Assembly (NCBI RefSeq): GCF_000787575.1 | Contig: NW_012236528.1 | Coordinates: forward strand, 621,552 to 685,551 | Length of the DNA stretch: 64,000 bases | Source: Acytostelium subglobosum LB1 | Taxonomy: Eukaryota; Evosea; Eumycetozoa; Acytosteliales; Acytosteliaceae | Direction of reading: 5' to 3' | Shown here: in pieces, positions 22,914 to 33,474 of the stretch | Numbering within the stretch: position 1 is the stretch's first letter | Layout: every line of letters starts with the position of its first letter | Notes under the pieces: model-generated | Databases searched by the model: none | What the model was told of the DNA's origin: nothing | The model's input: only the letters and a program-made list of their open reading frames with translations | Program-made: the position numbers and the translations under genes

Positions 22914-24518
22914 ATGGGAATTAAGTCATCAAAAGTTCAATCAAATAATAACAATGTCAAAGATGGAGATGACACTACAACAACAACTGATGCAACAGGT
23001 CAAGTGGATAATGTTGATTCGGCACTGCATAGATTACCAATTAATATACAACAGATTATTGTACAATATGTTTGGATATATCGTGGAGAGTACCCTTCTA
23101 GATGGTTGATACCAATGAGTTTAGTTTGTAGACGTTGGTTTAAATTCATTGGATCAATGGTGGACCAGACATATACATTGTACGATGATGCCTGTCCCAA
23201 TGACCATCACCTCACCAAGTATGTCAAGCATCTGTCCAATCCACGTTGTTTGTGGAACCACGTCCGCAAGGTCATCTGCATCGTTCATTCTGACAAGCAG
23301 CTGGCCCGACTGCGTCGCCATCTCACCTCAAAGAGCACACAGACCATCTTGCACAGCGTTCAGAACATGCGCATCGAGACCTCAATGGATCTGTTTGAAA
23401 AGGTCATCGACACTATATCTCTGGCACAGTGGTCATCGGACATTGTGATTCGAATCGATCTCTTGGATGTGATTGACATCATGCCAATTGATCTGGGTGT
23501 CTTGGCGACGGTGTGCGCCCAACTGCCACACACTATCGAGGTCATTGGCAGTCACTCGTTATCCACACCCCACAACTCTATACAATTCCCAGCGAACCTC
23601 TCTTTGGTGGACCTCCACGTGGACCTTCGAGCAGACATCAGTTCATTCATCGACACCTGCGCGTCCACACTCCTGTCCAACATCAAGATCTTCAATATTA
23701 CATTCCACGACATTGAGATTGATCTGATGCCACTACTGCGGCTTGACACACTGGTGTCAGTCTCGCTGTGCACTCCGTCCGACCTAGCAGTACCTCCCAA
23801 CGTCATGAACTATCTGCAGCAGATGCCAGAGAGCATCACTCGTCTCTACTTGGCTGTGTGGACAGTGGACGATGCGCTCAAAGGTATCATCGAGCATCTC
23901 AAGTGCACAACGTTGTGTCTATCATTCCGCCGAGTGACATGTCAGCCCGACATCCAGCTGCCTCAATGCATTCAAAACTTCTCGTTTTCCAATGGCAGTA
24001 TGACACCGAATCCGGACTGCAATCCAGACGTGCGATGGCTCCGACTTCATGACAATGGACGCAATCTACGCAGTCTGAGCTTGAGTGGAGTGATCGGTCA
24101 TCTGATTGGACTGGATGACATACTGGCGGACAGTGGCTGCACGCTGACCAAGTTGAAGATCAGTCTTCACTCGACAAACATCGGCTTCACTCCACAATTC
24201 TTTGAGCGATTGACTGGCTGTGCCACACTGCAACACTTCATACTGGATAGCAGTGCCGACATTGATGTTCAGATGGTCAATCAATTCATTCAACGATTGG
24301 GTTCAGACTACCAAGTGGCACCACTTCTGACTTACATCGAGATCAATCTGTATGATCTGCGGAAGGGATCATTCCCCAAACAACTCACAAGGTATCGAAC
24401 ACTAGAGTACCAATGTGGCTATGGCAAAGGCATCAAGTTGTTCATGAACTATCCAACTCTCCCTTCTTCCTCCTATTCTTATACAACTCCAGTATCACAA
24501 CATCAGATTGTGATATAA
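22914..24518 (+). CDS. F-box-like repeat protein with N-myristoylation signal, copy 1
   Basis: A single exon of 534 residues starting at MGIKSSK; upstream in-frame sequence has no continuity with the paralogue. Gly2 and Ser6 fit an N-myristoylation signal. Residues about 40-75 (LPINIQQIIVQYVW, MSLVCRRWFKFI) look like an F-box. The remainder is a leucine-rich, repetitive alpha/beta region (for example LPHTIEVIG, FPANLSLVDLHVDLR, GLDDILADSGCTLTKLKISL) consistent with LRR-like substrate binding. If so, it would be an SCF ubiquitin-ligase adaptor held at a membrane, which is inference. It is followed by a clear tandem paralogue at 24977-26563. I know no characterised orthologue; many such families are lineage-specific in dictyostelids. 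Confidence 0.75.
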   Translation: MGIKSSKVQSNNNNVKDGDDTTTTTDATGQVDNVDSALHRLPINIQQIIVQYVWIYRGEYPSRWLIPMSLVCRRWFKFIGSMVDQTYTLYDDACPNDHHLTKYVKHLSNPRCLWNHVRKVICIVHSDKQLARLRRHLTSKSTQTILHSVQNMRIETSMDLFEKVIDTISLAQWSSDIVIRIDLLDVIDIMPIDLGVLATVCAQLPHTIEVIGSHSLSTPHNSIQFPANLSLVDLHVDLRADISSFIDTCASTLLSNIKIFNITFHDIEIDLMPLLRLDTLVSVSLCTPSDLAVPPNVMNYLQQMPESITRLYLAVWTVDDALKGIIEHLKCTTLCLSFRRVTCQPDIQLPQCIQNFSFSNGSMTPNPDCNPDVRWLRLHDNGRNLRSLSLSGVIGHLIGLDDILADSGCTLTKLKISLHSTNIGFTPQFFERLTGCATLQHFILDSSADIDVQMVNQFIQRLGSDYQVAPLLTYIEINLYDLRKGSFPKQLTRYRTLEYQCGYGKGIKLFMNYPTLPSSSYSYTTPVSQHQIVI

Positions 24519-24976
24519 ATTTTGGATTCAATTATAAATCAAAGTGATCAATTTGTTTGATGAATACTGTTATGATGATTTGTAACAATGTGTAACATCT
24601 ATCAATCAATATGATTCGGAAGGAGGTCAAACAGGAGTATCCTGGAGGTGTAGTTCACCGCGTGGATATCGTGCATGAGCGTGTCATCATTGCGCCAATA
24701 GGCCCATCAATGATCAAACTAGTTAAGTGAATGATATCAAACTAACTCCGACAGGTAGGAGATAATTTCACCCAGTGACAAGGAGACGTTGCATTCACAG
24801 ATCTAGATTGCCTGCCCATTATCCTAGGCCAATCAAACCCGGTGGCCTTCAAAGATATTTTCAAACTTGATTCCCCTCATCAACTTCACAATTTGTTGTC
24901 TTGCTCAAGTTCATTAACCTTCATTCTTCATTCATTCATTCACTACTAATATTTATATTAATAATATATAGATAGA
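24519..24976. other. Intergenic region between tandem F-box-like paralogues
   Basis: Contains the second copy of the GGTCAAACAGGAGT sequence (about 24625) and a stretch resembling the upstream region of copy 1, ending in CATTCATTCATTCACTAC and an AT-rich run before the start codon. No gene is seen. Confidence 0.6.
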
Positions 24977-26563
24977 ATGGGAATTACATCATTTCAATCA
25001 AATAATAATGTCAATGATGGTCAGGACACATCAATACATGACATTGTCATCATAGATGAGGACACATCAATACATAGATTACCAATTAATATACAACATA
25101 TTATTGTTCAATATGTTTGGTTGTATCGTGGAGAGTACCCTACTAAATGGTTGATATCAATGAGTTTAGTATGTAGACGTTGGTTTAAATTCATTGCTCC
25201 AATTGTAGACAAGACATACACATTGTATAAAGGAGCTAAAGGCTATGGCCGTCCCGAAGTCGATCACCTCACCAAGTGCGTCAAGCATCTGTCCAATCCA
25301 CGATGTTTGTGGAGCAATGTCCGCAATGTCGTCCTCATCCTTCTCGACCGCTATCAGATAGCCGGAGTGCGTCGCCAGCTCACCTCAAAGAGCATACAGA
25401 CCATCTTGCACAGTGTCAAGAACATTCGCATCGACACAGCAATGGACCAGATTGAGAATGTTATCGACACATTGTCTCTGGCCAAATGGTCTCCAGACGT
25501 TGTGTTTCGAATCGATCTCAATGATGTGTATGAAGGCATAATACCAATTGATATGGGTGTCATTGCGACTGTGTGCGCGAAACTGCCACACACCTTCGAG
25601 ATCATTGGCCAACACGTGTTGTCTGCACCCCACAGCTCTTTACTATTCCCAGCGAACCTCTCTCTGGTGGACCTCCGCCTGGACCTTCGATCAGACATCA
25701 GTTCATTCATCAATACCTGCGCCCCGACACTCCTGTCCAACATCAAAATCCTCACAATTAGCCCCAACGAAATTGAGTCTGATCTGACACCTCTGCTAAG
25801 GCTTGGCACACTGGAGTCAGTCTCGCTGTTTTGTTCGTCCAATCTACCAGTACCTCCCAACGTCATGAACTATCTTCAGCAGATGCCGGCGAGAATCACT
25901 CATCTCTACCTTGCTGTAAGGACGGTGGACGATGCGGTCAAAGGCATGATCGAGCATCTCAAGTGTACATCGCTGAAACTGTCATTCAGTAACGTGACGT
26001 GCCAACCCGACATCCAGCTGCCTCAGTGCATTCAACACCTCTCGTTAATCGATTTAAGTAGGACACCGAATCAGGGTTCCAATCCAAACATGCGTTGGCT
26101 CCGACTGCATGACAATGGACGCAATCTACGCAGTTTGAGATTGTATGCAGTTGCCAGTCATCTGATTGGGCTGGATGACATACTGGCGGACAGTGGCTGC
26201 ACGTTGACCAAGTTGGAAATCGGTCTTCACTCGACAAGCGTGGGTCTCACTCCACAATTCTTTGAACGATTGACTGGCTGTGCCACACTGCAACACTTCA
26301 TACTGGATAGCCGTGCCGACATTGATGTACAGATGGTCAATCAATTCATTCAACGACTGGATTCAGACTACCAAATGGCACCACTTCTGACTTACATTGA
26401 GATCAATTTCTATGAATTGCGAGAGGAATCATTCCCCAAACAACTCACAAGGTATCGAACATTAGAGTACAAAAGTGGACATTATGGAGAAGGCATCAAG
26501 TTTTTCATGAACTATCCAACTCTACCTTCTTCCTCCACTTCTTCTTGTTCAACTCCAGTATAA
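24977..26563 (+). CDS. F-box-like repeat protein with N-myristoylation signal, copy 2
   Basis: A single exon of 528 residues, paralogous to the preceding gene over its whole length. Shared blocks include LPINIQ, IIVQYVW, MSLVCRRWFKFI, GLDDILADSGCTLTKL and FFERLTGCATLQHFILDS. It starts MGITSFQ, keeping Gly2 and a small residue pattern for myristoylation, but position 6 is Phe rather than Ser, so the signal is weaker than in copy 1. Divergence is concentrated in the mid-protein leucine-rich segments, as expected if these bind different partners. Frame and length are intact, so both copies appear to be under selection. Confidence 0.75.
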   Translation: MGITSFQSNNNVNDGQDTSIHDIVIIDEDTSIHRLPINIQHIIVQYVWLYRGEYPTKWLISMSLVCRRWFKFIAPIVDKTYTLYKGAKGYGRPEVDHLTKCVKHLSNPRCLWSNVRNVVLILLDRYQIAGVRRQLTSKSIQTILHSVKNIRIDTAMDQIENVIDTLSLAKWSPDVVFRIDLNDVYEGIIPIDMGVIATVCAKLPHTFEIIGQHVLSAPHSSLLFPANLSLVDLRLDLRSDISSFINTCAPTLLSNIKILTISPNEIESDLTPLLRLGTLESVSLFCSSNLPVPPNVMNYLQQMPARITHLYLAVRTVDDAVKGMIEHLKCTSLKLSFSNVTCQPDIQLPQCIQHLSLIDLSRTPNQGSNPNMRWLRLHDNGRNLRSLRLYAVASHLIGLDDILADSGCTLTKLEIGLHSTSVGLTPQFFERLTGCATLQHFILDSRADIDVQMVNQFIQRLDSDYQMAPLLTYIEINFYELREESFPKQLTRYRTLEYKSGHYGEGIKFFMNYPTLPSSSTSSCSTPV

Positions 26564-26684
26564 ATACCATCTTGAGTGTCGTGATTTAAATTTTCTTGGT
26601 TGATTGAATGATTTTCTTGGTTGATTGTTGAACATCAATTTGATGAATACTGAGATGATTGTTTTTGATATGGCAATACTGTAT

Positions 26685-27014
26685 TTATTGTTTGTTGCAA
26701 TATGTTGCATCGATTACATATGTACAGAAACGATCTTTCTCTGCTCTGCTCTCACTGTCTTCACAGACGGCAGTGACTGCTTCATTCTTCAGACTGACAC
26801 AGAAGGCTCTCCAAAAGTCTTGGTATGATCCAGTATCAATGCCATAGTTGCACACTTCATGTAGACGACATACACCTGATTTTCCACTACCAACTGAAAG
26901 ATTTAATCTCTCTCCAATTGAAGAGATCAGATCAGATGGTGCAACACCACTGGTGTATACATATATTGACGAAACCAATATGATGATTGAAATAGCTATT
27001 ATAGATGTCTTCAT
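26685..27014 (-). CDS. Small secreted cysteine-rich protein
   Basis: A 109-residue single-exon frame. It opens with a clear signal peptide (MKTSIIAISIIILVSSIYVYTSG). The mature part of about 86 residues contains six Cys (VCRLHEVC, FCVSL, VCEDS, FCTYV, YCNKQ), compatible with three disulfides. The gene is convergent with the F-box-like copy 2, and plus-strand frames over the same bases have no comparable features. I do not recognise the family; possible roles such as an extracellular signal or matrix factor are open. Confidence 0.6.
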   Translation of the reverse strand: MKTSIIAISIIILVSSIYVYTSGVAPSDLISSIGERLNLSVGSGKSGVCRLHEVCNYGIDTGSYQDFWRAFCVSLKNEAVTAVCEDSESRAEKDRFCTYVIDATYCNKQ

Positions 27015-27570
27015 TCTGGAATCATTGTCAGTCAGTATATTTCATTCTAAGATTCTTGGACATGGTTTGAACAATTACTTACTTATAATATTTGGATTGA
27101 GAGTGTATTATATGAATGAGTGATTCAAGCGAAGTTAAATATTGGATGGTCGAATATTTAATGAATGGACAATTATGGCGCTAAATAGTCTTAAAGTTCT
27201 ATCATCTACACAATAAAGTACTGTTCAATGCAAATATTGGATCTAAATTCGAAACGACAAAACGAGCCCTCGATGAGTCCTCCATATCCTTTTTATAGAA
27301 TCAATTGATTGATGTTGACATCATCAAACGAATGTAGGTACCTCAATTTGAAAATAACCAAAGTCTATTCATTATAATGATAACTTCACGAACCATAAAC
27401 ATAAAGTACTACTTTTATCACAATGAATAAAAACTATTATCTCTTTTTGGGCGATATTTTGAAGGACCTGTTTTGATCAAAACAGACCTACCACATTACC
27501 ACTTTGAGTCCTCAAGATTGACACAAGTCATTCAACAAAGTAGATACAGATAAACATTAATTTTATTTAT
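27015..27570. other. AT-rich intergenic region
   Basis: About 550 bp between the divergent secreted-protein and PH-domain genes. Mostly simple AT-rich sequence; a short palindrome-like TTTTGATCAAAAC occurs near 27471-27483. Nothing coding is supported. Confidence 0.5.
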
Positions 27571-30500
27571 ATGATCATGTCTCATACAAACAATGGGAAG
27601 CCTCATTTAGAAGGTTGGCTTGACAAACAAGGTGTAAGTGTCGTCTAAATCACACCAACCTAATGTCCAACTTTAGTTACTGACTGATGACAGCACTGCA
27701 TCCAATAATGTAGGAGAAAGGATTGTATAGATCATGGAAGACTAGATACTTCAAACTGGCTGGAAATCTTTATGAGTTGCACTACTATGAGCAGGCACCT
27801 GCTGATCGATCTCATTCATTGTCCAAGGTGGTCACACAGTACTCATTGGGATTCATTGACTTGCGACAGGTCGAGGGCACCAAGATCACAGACGCTGCCA
27901 CCTTCACATTCTCAATCGATATACCAAACCGATCGTACATACTCAAGGCCAAGAGTGAGTCGGACATGCAGTACTGGATACAGGGCGTGGACAATGTGCT
28001 CAACTATCACCGCACACTCAGTGATCAAATGGCCAACAACAGCAACACGACTTTATTGTTGGAGAGCACCATCCAGATCAAGGATCAGGAGTTGAACAAG
28101 TTGAATGAGACCGTGGAGGCACAGCGCAAGCAGATCAATCAGATGACCATTCGTCAGCAAAAGGATGAGTTTGACCTGCAGTCACTCAATGAGAAGTTGG
28201 ACCTGTCACGCAAGGAGCTAGAGTTGGCAAGGCGCGAAGCACTGGTCGCGAATGGACAAGGACTGGAGCGATTGGCTGCAGAGATCAGTGAGCTGCGGAA
28301 CAGGGAGCAGGCAACAATCACAGAGAAGGATGCGGTGATCAGACAGCTGGAGCAGGACTTGCTGAGCAAGGTTGGCGAGTTGGGTGACAAGGCAAGGGAG
28401 GCAGAGAGTTTGTTGATGGAGCAGCAAAACAGCAAGGACAGGGAATCACAACTCAACGCGAGATTGTCAGAGAGCCAACAAGAGTTGGATACTCTGAGAC
28501 AACAGTCATCTATGATCAAGAAGGAGGCCGAGGACAAGGAGGGAAGATTGATCAAGGATTTGGAGGAGCGAGATGTTGAGATCCAGAAGCTTAGAGATGA
28601 TATGTTGAAGAAGACCAATGAGATTCGTTCTCGTGTCCAGGAGAAGGATGCCGCGTTGGATCAGGCACAACTTGAAGTTGCCACATACAAGAGCATGGTC
28701 AAGGAGTTGGAGGACAAGGCCAGTTCACTCCACAAGGAAATTGGCAATTTAATGGTTGTGATGAAGGAGACTTGTTCCCAATCTGAGGATACAGTCAGCC
28801 AGTTGAGCGCACAACTCACAAACAAACATGAACAGTTGGAAAACATGGAGAAGGAAGCACATCAGAAAGATACAGAGATGCAGCAGTTTCAACAAACAAT
28901 CGAGTCACTCAAGAAATCATTGGATGAGGAGAGATCCAAGTTGGACATGCACTCTGGTTCACTTCAACAGATCGATCAGGAAAAGACAAAGGAGATTGCT
29001 AGATTGCAAGAGAACAGTGACAACCAGATCAAGGAGTTGGAGGCAGAGACAACCAGAATGAGGGAGGCTCTCAGACAGAATGAGTTGGAGATCACTGGAC
29101 TGAGGAAGGATCAAGTGGATATTAACATCTTGAAGCAACAACTTGAGGAGAGTGGTGAGAGGATTGAATCATTGAATGGAGAGGTACAGAGCAAAGAGAC
29201 ATCATTCAGAGAGAGAATCCAGGAGTTGACCAGGATCAACGAGGAGCAAAAGGCAACAATCGATCAGCTAGAGCATGCGAACGAGACAACCAACTCACAA
29301 TCAAACAAAGAGACAATGGTGCTGCGAGCCGAGATTGACGTGCTGAAGGGCGAGATCTCATCACTCAACACAATCAACGAGAGCAGGACAAGCGAACTGG
29401 AAGGACTCAGAAGTATTATATCAGAAAAGGACATGGAGCTTACAAAGTTGAGTACATTGGTGGAGGAGCACAACAAGGATGGTGGAGCACATGGTATTGA
29501 GATCGAAGGTTTAAAGGCAACAATAGAAAGAATGGAAAAGGAGAGAGAGGAGCAGTTTGGAAAGATGATCAAGGAGCACGAGCAGACACTCGTCCAGAAA
29601 GAGGAAGAGTTGGCAAAGTTGAGAGCCGAAAGTAATGCAAACTCACTAATATTGGAGAGGATGAAGGATGAGACAAAGGACAAGGAGACACTTCAGGTAG
29701 CAAGTGATCAGTTGAGTGCAGAGGTGGACAGTCTAAGGATACAATGTCGAGCGCTTGAACATCAATGCTCAGAGATTGAGAGCATCAAGGAACAGTTGTC
29801 CACAATGACCCAGTCGAAAGAGACGTTGGATATCAAGTTGGACACAGTCCAGCAACAAGTATCATCGTTGAATGAAGAGTTGGCAAAATCAAGGATCACC
29901 TCACAACAACTAGAAACAAGCAACGCCCAACTCAAGGATGATAAGGACCGTTTACAGGCAGAGAACAACAACCTGGTATCATCCAAGAGTGATGTAGATA
30001 GTGAAGCTGTAGATGCGATGGCCGAGAGAATAGAGTCTTTGAATCAACAACTCAAGAATGTACAGGATAATTATGAGGTGCTACAAAGCGAGAGAGACAC
30101 AATGGAGAAGACATGTCGAGATCATTTGGCCAATATCAACACTGTCACGCAACAAACAGAAGAGCAGGTACACAAGATCAAGAAGTTGGAGAGTGACAAC
30201 CAAACATTGTTACAAACAAACGAGGCACTTGGAAAGCAGTGCAACACTCTTTTAGATCGTATCAAACAGTTGGAGAGCACCGAAATCAGTGCGACGGACA
30301 TTGATCGTCTAAAAGAATTGTAAGTAGATTGAATGATTTATCGATTGATGGCAGAGTACAGGACGTAGAGTTTAATGTCTAACCTGTGATTGATTGAATG
30401 AATGAATGTATGTTCAGGCACTTCTTGACTGTCGCAAAGAGCATCAAGCTGCAGGTTGCAACGCTGGGCTGGGAGTTCAAGGGTAACGTCTACGAGATGT

Positions 30501-30592
30501 ACGAAGAGTTCAAGCGCCTTCCAAAGATGCGCTTCGAGGAGTGGCCAATTTGGATCGCCAAGCAACTTGAATCCAATAAAGTTCCAATGTGA
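27571..30592 (+). CDS. PH-domain protein with long coiled coil
   Basis: Exons 27571-27633, 27714-30319 and 30418-30592 join in phase. Start at 27571 (MIMSH) or 27577 (MSHTNNG); about 945 residues either way. Residues about 10-110 are a PH domain: LEGWLDKQG, SWKTRYFKLAGNLYELHYYE and the invariant-type Trp in MQYWIQGVDNVL. From about 115 to 880 the protein is one continuous heptad-rich coiled coil, high in Glu, Gln, Lys and Leu. A short globular C-terminus (VATLGWEFKGNVYEMYEEFKR) follows in exon 3. This suggests a membrane-targeted tether or scaffold, with the PH domain binding phosphoinositides. Lipid specificity and partners cannot be inferred, and I assign no orthologue. Confidence 0.85.
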
Positions 30593-30671
30593 AGAGTAGG
30601 TCGAGCAGAACGTAGGTGTGCGTGAGTGGCACTGAGGGATGGAGGGAGGGCCTTTATCAATCAATCAATCA

Positions 30672-32357
30672 TCAATCCAAGTCGATGACCTCTGCGTCAG
30701 AGGGCAGTGGAGCAGGCTTGGTCGCTCGGTTTAGCGGTTTGGAAGGGGTGGTCGGTTTTGATGATGATCTGTAGTCATCATTGCTAATGATTGATACAAG
30801 GCGTGCAGGGGATGGCGGGCTGACCTGCTGTACGATCTTGGGCTTGGATGGGGAGAACACTGGGACTGGGAAGTCCAGACCCTGGTCCTCGACGGATGTT
30901 CCACCGTATATCTGCGGAGTCTGCTTTGGCTTGGTGGGTGTATCCAACTTTGTCCCTCGTGAGACGTTCTGTTTGGTAAACTGATATTGGGTATCGTCAA
31001 AGTCGTCTTGGATTGGGTCCTCATCGTCAACGAGGTTGTTGCTGCTGATTTTCTTGATGGTGAAGTTGCTTGAGCGAGTGGTATGCAGAGGTGCCCAATT
31101 GTCTCCATCATCGTCACGTTCCTCGAGCGTTATACTGATGTCATTGATTTCAGTGTCCATTGGTGGTGGCCTACTGAAGAAGGAGCCTTCGCTTGATTGT
31201 GTGGCGATTGGGAAGTCTTGGCTGTTCTGATTATCGTTGAAACTGTAGTCATTGTAGTCATCGTCATTATTGCCATTGTTATCGACATTGTTGTTGTTGT
31301 TGTTGTTTGGTGGTGATATGGGCGACAATGGTGGATTGTCATCAACATCGTCATTCTGTGAGTGTGGCGCCGTGGCCAATATCTCGTTGTCAAAGAAGTT
31401 GGTGTTGATGACTATGGGTGACATTGGTTGTGGAGATGTTGTCAATGGAGGAGGAGGATTAGTTGTCATTAGAGGAGTTGGTGAGGCCCAAGATGTTGAT
31501 GATGATGAATTTGATGTCGTTGATGTTGGTGATTTCATAGTGTTTGAGGCTGTTGTCGTTGTAGTTGTGGTCGTAGTCGTCGTGGGTGGTGCGGAGGTTG
31601 TCATTTGTACATCATCGTCGTCATCCACCAAGTGAGAAGATGTCGTCAGTTTCTCTATTTGCTTGACTGACACAGTATACTTGGCAAAGCTCATTTCCTC
31701 GAGTGTAGGCTTCTGTCTACTCTGATACACTGTGTCTTCATTTGGGTTTAGGACTATATAGAGAGTGAGTGATCAGTTGATTGATTGAATGATTGAATGA
31801 ATGGAGGTGATATTGACTTACTCTTTGCATTTGAGTATCTTTGTTTGATGGCGACTACACTAGGCGGTATGTAGTCACAGTCAGCGGCGAATAATAATGA
31901 GTTTGCATCATCTACGTCATGATAATGATTCAAAGCCTCTTTGGCCTTCCTCTCTTCCTCCAACTTGACATTCTCGTGGTAGATGTGTATGTTTGACAAT
32001 ACCTCATCCCTGTTGATAACGAATGCATCACAGTCTAATAGTTGTTGATCTTGTAGACAGTGCACAATCCATTGATAGTCGATCGCTGATACATATTCAC
32101 CGTCTGACGATGTGATCACCTTGTAAGCATCCACTTGATAAGGATCCTTGACGAACCAAAAGTATGCTGATGATGATGTCTGTGTAGTCCCTCCGTGTTC
32201 CCCTATTGAATCATCAAAGTGTCAGCATTCATTCATTCTTTGATTGATTGATTGATTGATCGATCAGCTGATCATTCAAACACATACTCCAGGAGACCTT
32301 TACTTCATAAGGTATATCCTTTGAGAACCAAGCTGTCAGTGGGCTGAACATCTGCAT
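30672..32357 (-). CDS. BRCT-like protein with long disordered tail
   Basis: Three minus-strand exons, 32288-32357, 31822-32202 and 30672-31753, join in phase, giving about 510 residues. The first 95 or so residues (FWFVKDPYQVDAYKVITS, EYVSAIDYQWIVHCLQDQQ) look like a BRCT domain, with the Trp and Cys typical of its last helix. A charged helix follows. The rest is low-complexity: 11 consecutive Thr, long Asn and Asp runs, Pro-rich stretches and a C-terminal EVIDLD. BRCT modules usually bind phosphopeptides in DNA-repair or telomere proteins, so a nuclear role is plausible. The single degenerate domain does not let me name the family. Confidence 0.65.
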
Positions 32358-32749
32358 GTTAATGTAAACATGTATGTGTATATATAAATATCTATCTCTA
32401 TGTATTGATGAGTGTAAATGAATGAATGAATGTATGAATCTCAAAAGATGGACATGGTCAGTTTTCAAAGAAGAGGTCGTGACAGATTGACTGTGATGTG
32501 TGAAGTTCATTGATTCGTTCATTGTCGTCAAACAAACAGATATTAATACAAAGAGATATTAGAGATATCTTGATATTACATTATTATTATCATTTTGATT
32601 GATTCAATCAAACCGATAACTTTGTTTCCAAAGTTACAAATATGGGCAAACCAATGCACATCACCACCAATCAATCTTGTTGCATGCAATCATTCATCAT
32701 CTAAACACTATTATCTGTAATACAAATATATATAATATTATACAACAGG
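32358..32749. other. Divergent AT-rich intergenic region
   Basis: About 390 bp containing TATATATAAATATC near 32378, GAATGAATGAATG near 32418 and an ATTATTATTAT run near 32580. It probably includes the promoters of the BRCT-like and acetyltransferase genes. No RNA gene seen. Confidence 0.5.
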
Positions 32750-33370
32750 ATGAACAACAATAATATAGTCATTGGTATCACAAAGAAATCAAATAGACAA
32801 TTATGTTGTAGAGCAGCCGAGATCAAGGATGTTGATGCATTGGTTGACTTGATAAACTTTGCATACAGAGGCACTGGAAGAGAGGACAACGACAAGTCAG
32901 TCCAATCAAAGGGCTGGACAAATGAATCGCACTACATCTCAGGGAAGCGTTTGACTCACGACTCACTCAAGCCTCGTGTAGAACAACAGAACCCTGCACG
33001 TGCACTCACATTCGTCGTGGAGTTTGCAGATGGCAACGATGCAGAGCGCAAGCCAATCGCTTCGATTGGTGTTGTCCGTGATGATGATGTCAATGCACAT
33101 TTGGAGGCTCTCAGCGTTGAGCCAATGTATCAGAGCGAGGGCATTGGTGGCATACTGATGGCCTATGCCGAGGAGTACATTGTCAAGCAATGGGGATGCC
33201 GCGTCATCTCAATGTGCGCCGTATCAATCCGCAATGAACTACTGAGCTGGTACTACCGACTTGGTTACAAGCCCACCGGTGTCTACGTGCCCTTCCACAA
33301 TGACGACCATGAATCACGACCATTTGTACAAGACATCAAGTTTGAACAGTTATCAAAGAGCTTCAATTAA
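32750..33370 (+). CDS. GNAT-family N-acetyltransferase
   Basis: A single exon of 206 residues. It shows the GNAT order: an N-terminal strand-helix region (CRAAEIKDVDALVDLINFAYRG), a central strand ending in LEALSVEP, the acetyl-CoA-binding motif QSEGIGGILMAYAEEY (Q/R-x-x-G-x-G/A type) and a C-terminal motif RNELLSWYYRLGYKPTG. The acetyl-CoA site is intact. Substrate is unknown; the tail VYVPFHNDDHESRPF does not match a family I can name. No signal peptide is visible, so it is probably cytosolic or nuclear. It converges on coatomer gamma about 100 bp away. Confidence 0.85.
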   Translation: MNNNNIVIGITKKSNRQLCCRAAEIKDVDALVDLINFAYRGTGREDNDKSVQSKGWTNESHYISGKRLTHDSLKPRVEQQNPARALTFVVEFADGNDAERKPIASIGVVRDDDVNAHLEALSVEPMYQSEGIGGILMAYAEEYIVKQWGCRVISMCAVSIRNELLSWYYRLGYKPTGVYVPFHNDDHESRPFVQDIKFEQLSKSFN

Positions 33371-33474
33371 AGTTGGATGGTTTGTTTATTTACTGTTATA
33401 ACATATTGATTGATTAGGATGCATGGGATGGAAGGGATGGGATGTAAGAGAGCGGTGTGAATGTGGATGGATGT

